From Trichoplax adhaerens (Eukaryota; Placozoa; Uniplacotomia; Trichoplacea; Trichoplacidae), in assembly GCF_000150275.1 (NCBI RefSeq), contig NW_002060951.1, forward strand, positions 2,428,297 to 2,492,296: 64,000 nucleotides of DNA, given 5' to 3'. Within the stretch, counting starts at the first letter, position 1. Every line of letters starts with the position of its first letter. Shown here piece by piece: positions 1-11,849 of this stretch. Made by a program: the position numbers and the translations under genes. The notes under the pieces are model-generated. The model was not told the DNA's origin, made no database searches, and saw only the letters and a list, made by a program, of their open reading frames with translations.

Positions 1-1032
1 TAAAGCTGCTTAAATAGCCGATCTTAAAACTAGTTACCTTAAATGTTGTTCTCGTTCATATCCAGAATATATTAGCTTATTTTAATGTTGACAAAATAAT
101 AGTTCGATACGAAAGGCTATTACAAAGCGGCTGGGATGTAACCATAATTAGCCAGTTAATTTACACAGATATACGTGTAGATGGAGGTCTGTGTTGACTG
201 CCGAGACATGGATGCGACCAGGAATTCAGGAGACCAGGATTACTTAAAATACGCGTAGACCCTAATCATGCTGTTTGGAGTAATGCAATACTGTACAATT
301 CCTTATTACGAAATCTACCGTTATGGTTCTTAAGCGGAGCTTATGACTAAGATTGCCATCTTTGAGTTTTATATAATTACTGTTATTTATTATTTAATTA
401 TATTATATAACTATTGATACCTAATATCATCATTCGTAATTTATTAAATGTAAATACAATAATTTTCTTGGTTCATTATACTCATTTCGATCATGCGATA
501 AACGTTATTAAAATATTATAATATATACAACGTTATGATGTCGATTATATGGCGATATTATACAATGTGACGATTAATATTCTGTACACGAGCGCATCTA
601 CATAAATACTGAAGGAATAGAATTTTATTAACATGAATGACTTCGACATTGTCTTTCATAAATAAAGTTCTGTAGTTATATATCAAATGAAGGTTTGCAT
701 GCGTTGAACTGTTTAAGACCCGATTAATCTATTTAATGTACAGTATTTGCGGTTTATAGGGTGTTCGCAGTGTTGTAATTGTTTTATATCCATATTAAGC
801 ATGCTTTAATTTAAAATTGCGGTACTGGTGATACTGTATTTACTCTTTACTCTATGATATTGTAGAGTTCGCGTACAATGCAGACAGCACAGACGGCTTG
901 ATTGCTAACGTGTGGATCTCGAATAAAGCAGAAATGCTTGATATCTTCTCTTATATAAAAGCCCAATCGCTTTATAATTTTCATTACTGGATGTATTTAG
1001 CGTTAATCCATCTCTTACCTTTTATATTACAG
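1..1032. other. Non-coding stretch upstream of HNF1
   Basis: I see no convincing gene here. The missing 5' exon(s) of the HNF1 homologue, which would encode the N-terminal dimerisation helix and start codon, should lie in this stretch or beyond the window edge. A 25-codon ATG-initiated open frame at 181-258 has slightly higher GC than its surroundings but resembles nothing I know. The rest is AT-rich. Confidence 0.5.
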
Positions 1033-3510
1033 TTAGATTCAACGTATCCGACTAATAATGATGCCATAGATCTTATAACTGATGCGAACGTGACTGATAT
1101 TGTAAAAGTTCTAAAGGATAGAGGACCTCTGGCAGCTGTTGAACGTTTACTAAGGTAAAGCGATATAATATTTTTATGCTCCAAGCTGATAATGAAACAC
1201 CTTTTTCCGGTATAGGCACGGCAGAACGTACAGTAATTCGACTTATGTAATCGTGAGATAATTTGTAAGCTCTCTAATTTAAATGCGCGTTCTATTATGT
1301 ACAATAATACTATTGTAATCACCCCGACCGTTTCGATTGTAATTATCGCTCTGTCCCTAACCATTGCACCACTTCAATATTTTGCACAGTGTTGTTCTAG
1401 TCAGCTCTCAAGTTTTTATTCGGTATCGAAAATTATACGGTACAGTTATGCGGTATTCCGAACGCTTGTTGATGAAGTTGTATTGCTTCAATTATCAGTT
1501 ATAACGAAGAGCATACTTAATAACAGCTATTGTCTTATTAGATATGCCAGAAACTACATTTCTAGTTAAATCTTACTTTTTTAGGGAATCTACATTTTTA
1601 AAATCATTGTACATATTAAATTGGAACAAATATCTTTCTGTTATGACATTTAAATAATGGAGAGTTATTAAATACGAAAGTGCACAACTATAACCAAAAT
1701 TAACCTGTATTATATAGCTGCTTTCTATCTTCTGATAGCTAGTAAGGCATTACATAGAGATAAATCCTTAAAAGTTTTGATTCTTCATATCAACGAAATT
1801 TAACCATTCATATCAGTATTTATTGCACTCAGCTAAAAATTTAGTTGAAACTCAGGTTACTGTGTATCAGTTATCCTGTAATGATCTAAATTTTATGCTA
1901 TCTGCCCACTGCCTAATTTCGATTGTAAGTAAATATGATAACGGTATTATTTGAGTGTGCTTTGGTGTTGTTGTTTATTAGTTATACTGTACTTACTTCT
2001 GTGATAGTATTAGCATGTCATTTTCAATAATCTGCTCTACATTAGCTGTTAAGGCTAAAAGCCAATTTTTATACTGACTTAAAATATATCATACTTCAGC
2101 AGGGATTGACAAAAATACAATGTTTAATTACAATTTACAGTAGTGACCCATACAAAGTTGCCAAAATGATCAAGACTTTTATGCAGCAGCATAGCGTATC
2201 TCAGCGTGAAGTCGTTGAATCTACATCGCTGAATCAAAGTCATTTATCACAACATCTAAACAGAGGTACAGCAATGAAAACACGTAAAAGATCTGCGCTT
2301 TACTTGTGGTATGTGAAGAGAATTATGTTACTACAAAGACGTAAGTTACTATTACACTTTACTTTTTGATATTCTCTCATTTTGGCTTCTATTTCTATTC
2401 ATATAGTTTAGTTTTGTATATATCTGTATGGTAATGAATTGTCTATCTTTATAAAATCGTTAATAGACGAAAGCGATATAGAAGATGATACTACAGTAAA
2501 CTTAACTATAGATGATCTACCGAGTAGCCCTCCTTCCCCCAAGCGACAACGCCGTAGTCGATTTAAATGGGGTTCAGCTAGCAAACGTATTTTATATGAT
2601 TCCTATGCTAACAATACAAATCCTTCAAAGGAGGAACGTGATATGTTAGTTGATGCTTGCAATCATGCTGAGTGTGTTCAACGCGGCTTGCTGCCAAATC
2701 ATGAGAGTGCTTTAGGTTCTAGCTTGGTTACTGAAGTTCGGGTATACAATTGGTTTGCCAACCGCCGCAAGGAGGATACTTTCAAGATAAAATATCGTAA
2801 TAGTAAGTATGAAGAATATAATAATAATTCTCCAAACCATACTTTCAAATAGAAATACTAGCGAACATGATTTATTTGACGTTACTAAATATTTTACTTT
2901 GTGTGATTAATTAGACCCAACTAGTCTTAACCCTTCGATGGAATCGACTCATCTAGATAACAACACTACCGACGGTTCTACGCTTTTAGAGTGTAACGGA
3001 GGTAGTGCATTTACCCAGCAATTACAGGGGTTGACTGGTTCTCCTACTGGTACTTCTTGCGCGCTTTCAATGAGTCGTATTCCTCCAAGGGGTAGAAATT
3101 TAGTCAGTATGAGCATACCAGAACAAAATCTTGCAACTTCCGATTTTATGCAAGTTTCTCAGAATAACACGAAAAGGAACGATACTGATATACAGCCTAA
3201 CAGCTCAAATATGCAGCAAGTAATGCTGCCTGGAATATCACATTTTAGATTAAATATAAGGAAGAACGACTTATCAATTAATCAAACTGAAGGATCTGAA
3301 GCTATTATTACTGCTTCTAATCTTGCCACCGCAATTAATAATCGCCAATTGAATACATTATCGAGTATTAAATCACAAGTTAACAACGAACAGTTACGGC
3401 AAGGATGTTTACCTGAAGAAAGTCAGCCTTTGTTCGAAACTAGTAACAACCCTAGTTTACCAGTGTTATCTCAGTCTCAAATGCCACATTTAAATAGTAT
3501 TTCTCATTGA
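1033..3510 (+). CDS. HNF1: HNF1-family POU-like homeodomain transcription factor (5' end missing)
   Basis: Four exons: 1033-1154, 2141-2340, 2467-2802, 2915-3510 (stop), giving 417 residues after the unresolved N-terminus. Exons 1-2 encode the POU-specific-like domain of HNF1, including the stretches [25 protein letters not shown] and [13 protein letters not shown]. Exon 3 opens with an acidic/Ser-Pro linker, then the atypical HNF1 homeodomain: [13 protein letters not shown], an enlarged helix 2-3 loop (about 20 extra residues, the HNF1 hallmark) and recognition helix [13 protein letters not shown]. Exon 4 is a Gln/Asn/Ser/Thr-rich tail in the place of the vertebrate transactivation domain. 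Phases agree at each junction. HNF1 proteins bind palindromic sites as dimers; the dimerisation helix was not found, so the start is open. Family assignment is secure; HNF1A versus HNF1B does not apply to a pre-vertebrate gene. Confidence 0.92.
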
Positions 3511-6110
3511 ATAGTCCAGCTACCGTATTGACTTAATTATAACATAACGGTCACGTGCATCATAATTTTTATTTAAATTAACTTTGTCAAGATAGTTTAC
3601 TTAAAGGAAACAAATCTGGCAAAATTTCTGCATATCTGTATGATGCATCATTTTTTTTAAGTTTAATTTACTATTTGTGAATGATTTAAGCAGAAACTGA
3701 TCAAACCGAATTTTAATACTTTAATGCTGGTGTTATTGTACTGTTAGATATAATATTATTAAATTTTTGAAAGAAAATTTGTTATACTTGTATCATGACC
3801 ACAGAAATTTTATGCAAACTATTCATCAGAGAAATATAGATTTTACTATCATAAATATGGAAATACAACGTTAAAAATCTGATTAGTAATTAATACTATT
3901 TGTCAGATTATATTCTGCCTCTATGTCAATGTTGTACACTGTTATAAATCAAATATGTTGCCTGTTTTTAAGAAGGAAACAATAGAGATAAATTTTGCTT
4001 AAGTTCACCTTCAAATATTTTCTATTGCAACTCTAAAAATTTAGTCAAGAAATTCTTTCTTTTTACTATGTTCTCTATCACAGTGTTATCTGTCTGATTA
4101 AAATCTTTGAGCTGTTACAGTTTTTTTTAATTAGGCGCATTACCAGGAGATTCTGATGTATGATTTGATTCTTGCGATGAAATTTGACAATTGCCCCTAA
4201 AGCTTAATTTTTATCTTACATATTGAAGCAATGGTCAGTAAGATGATACGTTTAACTGATTAATTCAACAATTGGTTTGTAGACATAATAGCATTTTTGA
4301 TGAACTAAAGGATGGCTCTGTTGTGGCATCCATTGGCAATATTGAATCCTGTCACAATTGTATATGTATTACAATCTTTCTATAATTTATAGTATCAATT
4401 TCGAACTTTATTAAGTCATATTCAGTAATAATAATAATTGATCCGAAAAGTACTTTGAAATTATTTATGCTTTGATCAGTAGCGCATATTTACAAAATAA
4501 TTTTTAATATTTTATTATCAATATTTGAATTGTATAATATAAGAAAACATAGATCATATGCGAAGACATTGATCCACCTGGGTCCGCAGTTATCCCTTCC
4601 TGTATACCTTCCGGTATTTTATACTCTACGCTATCGGTTATAAATTACCGACCTTGACGTTGCATTGGCCATAAGCAGAAAGATTATACTGTAGTTATGA
4701 GTATAAAAATATATAGTGCTACGTTTATGGCATCCTGTATTCAACTGCGACGCAATTAGGGTACTGCCCATCGCATTCGTTGTGATTGATGCATAATAAT
4801 ATGTGGTTATGTTTGAATTAAGATTTCTATCGTCTTTTACCGTCGTATAAAACAATATTGTCGATACGATTTGTTCTCTATACTTTTAATTTCAGCAAAG
4901 AAAACAAGCTTGATTTAGTCCATGTTATTTATTACAACCGACCTATTTGTAATTTCTACTAAGTTACAAATGTAGCTTCTTATTTAATTATTCTATGCAA
5001 TGATTAGCACTGAGCTATTAGTAAAGCATAAATGAGTAAGTTGTACTGTATTACATTGGTATTAAACTGTCAAAAAATGTATAGTTATGTTTTTTTATTG
5101 TACAGAACTGTTTTATGAAGTATTAAAAAGTATATTCAAGAAATTTCCATTAAAAATAATTTACCCTATCGTGAATTGCAGATGATAATACGCTAATTAA
5201 ATGTCGATAAGTACAGTACTTAGTACTATTTATGAGTGGTTTAGTTATTGTACGTAACTGTTGTAGTATAAATCATCCGGAAGCCTATGGAGGCCCTACA
5301 TCTATAATAAAAAAATAATTTTAAGACTCATACTGTGGCAGCATTCATTACGGGGTATAGCACGACATAAAATTCAAGTACGACGAGCAAATACATAAAT
5401 GATTATGAATACAGTACATAGAGTACGTTCACGCTGTATTTTATAGTTCATCTGCGGGACAGCTATCAGATTGGGATATGAAATTTAGATTCGAAAATTT
5501 ACATTAATTTATAGCCTAAACTGTGTCTTTGTATTATACCGTTTATAATTTAATCTTAGAATATCGAGCTTTAAATCGAGTCACACGGAACTAAAAATTA
5601 TAAAGAAGTCAAACGTAAGTTTAGTGCTTAGCATCACCGTATGATCGCTATCGTTTTAAAAATGTATAACACAGATTACAGTATAAGAGATACGTTACAA
5701 CATTCATCAGCAATCGAGATTTAAACATCTATTGCGATAATACTTTAATGGAGAGGTATGCTTTAAGCAATATAACTTACTTTATTTCAATGATTTACTA
5801 AATAGTTCAAAGAACATTAATTTTACAGTCCGTTCACATAGATCTCATTTAAATATTTTAATTTAGTGTGAATAATATTACTGTTCGAATATTGATTATC
5901 ACATAGCTAAATAATGCCTTGTAGACAGCTCTAGCACTATCTCATCCACCCTGATTTATCTATTAAATTTACATTATTAAATATTAAAATGAAGTGCATG
6001 TATGAGTAGTTTTCTGGAACAACCTTTAAATACGTAACGTAACCTGCAATTACATAAGCATCCGAGACGAATCAGTTAAAATCCTTAACTGTCTCGTCTT
6101 TACTTAGAGA
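3511..6110. other. Intergenic region between convergent HNF1 and ANKRD13
   Basis: 2.6 kb between the 3' ends of two convergent genes. It is AT-rich and holds no exon-like stretch I can defend. The only notable open frame (minus strand, 4631-4855, 74 codons) is hydrophilic, low in complexity and without recognisable motifs. 3' UTRs of both genes probably occupy the margins. Confidence 0.5.
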
Positions 6111-9100
6111 TCACTTTTCTAATAAAGATAGTTCTAACGCAACACGCAATTCCTCTTCCTCTTTAATACGTCTACTACTATCTTCATTAGCTACTTGAGT
6201 AGATAGCTGCATAGCCATTTTCAATTGATCGTCGAAATTGTTAGCTGTGACAAAAGTATCCATTACTGGGTCAGCCATTTCTGGATCTTGAACATTAACA
6301 TTAGCATCGTTGGTTCGAGTAGCTCGAAGACTCTCTTCAATTGCCCTGTTATCAATACATTACAACGGTAATTAAGTTAGATATAGGTGTCTAACAGGTA
6401 TCTTTCATCAAGATTAAAAAGAATAGAATATTACCATGATAATTCAGCATCATTGTTTTCGTTCATTTCATACCGATACGGTCTATATACAAACTCATCT
6501 CCTATTGCCTATTATAAGTCCGGATAAAATGACTACTGAGGAAATACTAATTGGATCAGACGAGTAGCTACATAGTAGATTTATTGATAGTAAGTTATTT
6601 ATAAATACGGTAGTTGTTTACACTAACTGTAGTTTCTGAGCTTTCTTCTAATTGCCGATCGCTTAAGCTTTTCTGCAAAGCATATTGCAATAGCATATCT
6701 TCCTCATCAGCTCCGAAGTTATTGCTTTCTCTTTGCAGTACTTTAGAGTAACTGCTCGGAATGTCAAAGCAAGAATCATCAATTAAATAGTTCTTTTGCT
6801 TAACGTCATCGGTAGTGTCTAGCTTAGCTTCCAACGGAGATAGTCCTTGGACGGCCTCGTTTTCGCCGTTCAGGTTCGCGAAAGTTATGCGCGCATTAAG
6901 GATATGATACAGAGGGATTTCTGTTTTAAATATCAATAACATGAAGAGTTAACTTTCAGAAACATTCCACTTTGTTGTTCTAGGAAAATGGACTTTTAAA
7001 CTAATTAATATTACATATTAACTATAATTGGGATATGTAAGAATTCTTATAATTACCAATCTTGATAGGAAATCCAGATGGAAGTTGCATAGAGATAAAA
7101 TCGCGTAATTTTTGAAAGTGAGGATTACTGATTGCCTGTTATAATTAATCGAAATGGACATGATAATCCATAGTTGAAGATCTTAAAGGAATTTCATATG
7201 AAGGTAGTATTTAATTTTATGTTAAAGATTTTAAAGATTACAGGCTGTCAGAATTGTAATAAATGTTAGGTTTACCATCAAATTTATAATTGGTAACACT
7301 TGCTCTTGTAATGATAAATAATAGTCATCACAAAGCCATAAAGATGCTTTAAGTCGCTGTTCTTTTACAGACATCTCCTTTGGACGACCAATATCTAGGG
7401 AGAAATTGACCAAGATTTTTACGTACTAATACATTGACAAGAAGTGCGGTTACAGTGAATCAACGAGTAACGATATTTACATAAGACTTTCTATATAGGG
7501 TGGACATGGGAATAAAATGAGATTTAAGCTAATGAACCTTGCTTTTTAGTTTCTTCTGTAGGGTAAAAATAATCTTGAGATGATAACGATTTCAGATCCG
7601 CCTGTTCGATTTCAGAACTATCCTCTCGTTTATCTTGCTGACAGATATCAGCATTAGACAATTACTGTTACTAAGTGTATGGTCTATATACATTGTGTAT
7701 GCGTATGCAGCACATATTTTGAATAGAAATCATGATTCAATTAAATTAGCTTATTCTAAACCTGAATCGTTTCCGGAACTGCATCAGTCTTATCTTTCTC
7801 GTTCGAGTGTTGTTCAATGGCACCCATCAAGGAATGAAAAAACGATCGACCTTATACAACCAGAATTAATAAAACATTCGAGTTTACCTTTCCTTGCGAC
7901 TTGACGAATATCTATTATTGCCTTGACAAGTAATAAGAAGCAAACCTTCAGTTTTATTGCGTTCTTTATCTTCTTCAGAAAGGTGTTCATATCGGGTCCT
8001 AGCGATAACGACTACGTTTGAAACATTGTATACCTATCAAATGATACAAAAATTAACTTTGTATTTATGCAATCCAATATCTTGATGCTAAAATATACTA
8101 ATAAGAGACAATACTCGTATGATAAAACAATTAAAATATTAGGCTAATATTAGAAATCAGTATCACTACATTATGCATAGCGATAACTTTTATTGAATTT
8201 ACACGAAAAACATCTTACTTTAATTGTGTCATGCCTGGCGTATGTATACTTTATTCTATAGCAACAGATACTTACTTTTGCTTCATAATTGTTAACAGCT
8301 TCAGTTCTGTCCGTTCTCCATCCCCAAATTCCACTTTTTTGCCTATTGAATGTGTTTTTCAGATATGCTATAATATTCCATGACAGATTCAACATACAGT
8401 AATAGCCTAGTTACCTTGAGAATTCAATGTTATCAATATTGATGATAGTAGATGTGACAGGCATCCTCAATCGTTCAAATACTAGCTCCGATGAGGGTTC
8501 CGATCCTAAACGTCTACCAATTTCGCTATAATTGAAATAATTCCAAAATTTTAAAATTCAGATTATTATATTTAGGAAAATCAAAAACATCCTAAAAGGC
8601 ATACGTACTCAAGACTGATTGTTTCCGAACAAGCTTTACGCTTTTCATGATCTACTTCTATGATTTCAGCACCATTATCTGTCAAAAATGCATTATTATT
8701 ATCTGAGATAATACTATCGATTAGTATTCGTGATTTACTGTAAATAATTCTCTCCAACTGGTCACAGTTCCTTTATAAAATGATGATACACTTCTGTAAG
8801 ATAATATCAAACAAACTCACCAGCGGCTTTAAAAATAATACTTCTATTTCCTGTTTTACCAATATTTTCGTCTAGGCTTAGCAACGTTGTATCTACTCGA
8901 AGAAACGCACCTGGAAAGAATACAATTAGGTACTATTGTTACATTATTAAGGAAAAACTGATAAACCAGATACTAATTAGATCTTTAGATCTGTTACAAA
9001 CACAAAAACATGATCAATTTGTAATCAGAGTCTGCGCATGAATAGTACGAATATAAGAACAACTTTCGCGGTCTAACGTATCAGTAACAAGTGACCATTT

Positions 9101-10747
9101 GTTTTAGGTAGATCGCTGTCTTTGCATGATAGTACCTTTTTTCCAAATCTTGCATACATCGTTTGGAAAGGCTCTAGAAATCAGGGGAACTAAAATTAAT
9201 AGATACTGTTAAGTATCAGTATAATACTTGTTTGCATAACTTTTATCTACTATATAAATAAAGATCATATTCAACTGACTCCAACTTGTAAATTCCCATT
9301 TCATCTCAATATAAAAATCTCTGGTCTAATTTAAATTAAAAGCAACTGTAAATATAATGATTAATTCGGTCTAATATAGTATGAAAGTAGATAAAACTAT
9401 AAACATAATACTTACAGTCTGCAACATATCTAGTAACTCTGGGATTGCAGCTACCCTACTAGAAATTTGTTGTCGATCACGGTACTTAAGCACCATTTTC
9501 AAGATATTGGGTTTACCCAGACAAACCGCTTCTTGTAGTGCTAACGTAAAGAAACGATAATTGTGCTGAATTACTGGTCCTTTTAAATAGTCAATTAAGA
9601 CTAGATAATATCTGTTTCTGTGCTATTATATTATGACTGCAATATTACATATTACCCGTCCATTTCATAGCATTGAGGGCACTGGCGCTACAATTAGCTT
9701 CGAGTAATACGCGCACGCAATCTTCATGACCTAATGCAATTGCAAGATGTAATGGTGTTCGCCCATGTTTGTCGAGTTTTTCATGTTCATGCTAATGACC
9801 AAAACAAATAAGAAAAACGTTGACTTAATTAAATATTCTTATGCACGTACAATACTGTACTGTATAGTATACATTACATATATACTTATACAGCATGTCA
9901 ATTTTGTAAAATTAATTGATTACAATACAAATTCTGCATGGTGCAGACTGCTGAGTGACTTTAGCACCAAGTCTGCACGCCATTACGTCATTCCTTGAAA
10001 ATACAAGCATACGTACAGTATAATATTTTCACATTTTTACAATACTGTACAGTACAGTACAGTACGGCTCAGTTCAGCACCAAAAAATGGCAGCAAACAC
10101 TGCCTAAAATTTTTATGTAGAGAAGCAGAAATTGCGGCTTACAGTAGGTTTATCATGTAATATAATGATAGACTTCTTTCTGAACTTAAGTAATATAATA
10201 ATGTTAGTTCATCTTTCTTACAATTTAAAAATTATATCATAAGGACTGATTGTACTGTACTAGTGTATAGAATTATTAACTAGAAATTAAATTGGACTAC
10301 ACTAATCGTACAGTCAAAATTTAGACATGTTTTTACTTTGCAAATTTACATAGAAATGAACTCGGATGAAAATCATACTGTAATAAAATCAGTTTAGCAG
10401 TATAAAAAATGCTAGATCCAAGGAAGGAGGATCCTTAATAAAAGTTTATGGTTGTGCTACAGCTGTGTATATTAGTAGCAAATAGAACAGTCAGTAGCTG
10501 TGAACGTATCATTTATCAGCTAACGATAAAGATAAATGTAGTACTGTCCAGTACTGTAAAGCGTACTGTCCCGTACTACTCGTACGTCTACTAAGGGTAT
10601 TTGAATATTGTGTACTATATTTACTGTACTGTATTAACTACTAACCTCTCCTTTGCATAACATTTCTTGTAATTCAGCTACACGATTATTCCAAATGAGC
10701 CAATGTAATGGGAATTCCTTACTGGCCTTTTCACAGTTTTGAGCCAT
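6111..10747 (-). CDS. ANKRD13: ANKRD13-family ankyrin-repeat/UIM protein
   Basis: Seventeen exons on the minus strand: 10646-10747 (ATG at 10745-10747), 9656-9791, 9416-9540, 9280-9325, 9136-9189, 8821-8910, 8609-8678, 8415-8525, 8276-8342, 7946-8033, 7762-7850, 7538-7637, 7276-7394, 7057-7135, 6622-6920, 6435-6508, 6111-6345. They total 1884 nt, i.e. 627 residues, close to vertebrate ANKRD13A/B (about 590-626). The N-terminus has ankyrin repeats ([31 protein letters not shown]). The middle is the ANKRD13 conserved domain ([62 protein letters not shown]). The C-terminus carries four ubiquitin-interacting motifs: one near residues 497-513, one spanning the last junction (AELSWAIEESL), then [11 protein letters not shown] and [12 protein letters not shown]. 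Human ANKRD13 proteins bind K63-linked ubiquitin on internalised receptors and steer endocytic sorting. The donor after exon 12 (GTTCAT) is weak. Confidence 0.95.
9941..9978. repeat. Short inverted repeat in ANKRD13 intron 1
   Basis: A perfect 9-bp inverted repeat (GTGCAGACT at 9941-9949, AGTCTGCAC at 9970-9978) is separated by a 20-nt loop and lies in the first intron of ANKRD13. It could form a hairpin in DNA or pre-mRNA. No function can be assigned. Confidence 0.5.
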
Positions 10748-11560
10748 CAGTGATGACGCCGGTGGGTCAGATTCTGGAGATGTACACACACTAATACGCT
10801 ATTACTATATACTATAAATAATAATAAACACTCTAATATTTGGGCTCGTATCTTTACAGGATAGTACTGATTTACAATAAACGATCATAATCTTAATTAT
10901 CAGTTAATAATGTCATTCTACAGATACATAATGATATCCATGCTGTCTGCTATAGCGTAACTGGATGATATTTGGAGTGTTTAAGGAGAAATCTCTAACA
11001 TCAGAGCAAGGGATGAACTTGAAAAAAATTTGTGAATGTCAAACTGCGGAATACTTTGTGAATGGTCAAACTGCGGAATACTGTACAGTGTACAGTACAA
11101 TACTAACTACAGTACATACTGTACACTGTACAGTACAGTACTGAAAAAAGCATTCGCTATTATCGTCATCGACGGTAGCCACGATACGACAGTCTCACTC
11201 GTTGCAGTTTGTATGAGTCACAGTATGCCTTTTGCCTACCCGTTACGGTACTCTTGTTCGGCGTGCAGATTACTACGGTGGCCCATTACTGTACAGATTG
11301 CTGTACAGTACAGTGTACAGTACAACAAGTACAATACTGTACTGTAAGCTGTACAGTACAGTACAATAAGTACAATACAATGTACTGTACAATGTACAGT
11401 GTACAGTACAGCACTCGATATGGCTACCTGATCCTTGCTTGGATCATCATAGCGTAAAAAACCTACAGTACTGTACTGTACTGTACTGTACTGTACTGTA
11501 CTGTACTGTACACCTGAAATTTCCATTAGCGTGATTAATTATTGTACTGTACAGTGTACA
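10000..11560. repeat. Cluster of GTAC-palindrome pentamer repeats
   Basis: Runs of the 5-bp units CTGTA, TACAG and TACTG are scattered densely from ANKRD13 intron 1 through the ANKRD13-POLR1C intergenic region. Many assemble into perfect palindromes such as GTACAGTACTGTAC. Units occur in both orientations and phases, unlike an ordinary one-direction microsatellite. The open frames crossing 11036-11526 on both strands are products of this low-complexity sequence and are not genes. Confidence 0.85.
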
Positions 11561-11849
11561 CTGTAGAAGAGCACCGGTGGTAAAGTAAGATCCATAAAAT
11601 TACAATTTCATCAATACAAGTTCTAATGATAATACGGTGACTTTTATCTGATAGACTTGAAATCATCGAAGTCTAAGATTTTAAAACTGTTTCAGCTGCA
11701 TACTGCAGTAAATAAACCTGGTCCAGTCGAACTGTGCAGAACACATACTGTACTGTATAAAGGCACAATTTTTGTTAATAAACTGGCCAGTACGGATGCC
11801 GAATCAACTTTAAGTTCATAGTCTTTACTTACTATATACTGCATGTGGT
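10748..11849. promoter_or_regulatory. Divergent intergenic region between ANKRD13 and POLR1C
   Basis: 1.1 kb between the start codons of head-to-head genes, so both promoters should lie here or one may be shared. No TATA box or other core element is convincing. Much of it is GTAC-palindrome repeat, including the CTGTA microsatellite. No gene is seen. Confidence 0.4.
11471..11510. repeat. (CTGTA)8 microsatellite
   Basis: Eight uninterrupted copies of CTGTA, the longest pure run of the pentamer that is dispersed across the window. It lies in the intergenic region between the divergent ANKRD13 and POLR1C genes. Confidence 0.95.

Noticed and set aside
181..258. 25-codon ATG frame in the HNF1 upstream region
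   Set aside because: Short, no recognisable motif, no splice donor in the right phase to join HNF1 exon 1.
1297..1569. 90-codon hydrophobic frame in HNF1 intron 1
   Set aside because: Lies entirely inside the intron joining two halves of the conserved POU-like domain; no family resemblance.
4631..4855. Minus-strand frame of 74 codons in the HNF1-ANKRD13 gap
   Set aside because: No motif, no flanking exons, composition like non-coding DNA of this region.
7635..7904. Plus-strand frame of 89 codons
   Set aside because: Antisense to ANKRD13 exon 11 and its flanking intron; the minus-strand reading has clear homology and matching splice phases.
11036..11526. Three overlapping open frames of 82-103 codons on both strands with Cys/Thr/Val/Tyr-rich translations
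   Set aside because: They are translations of the CTGTA/TACAG repeat, which is open in several frames; no real protein signal.
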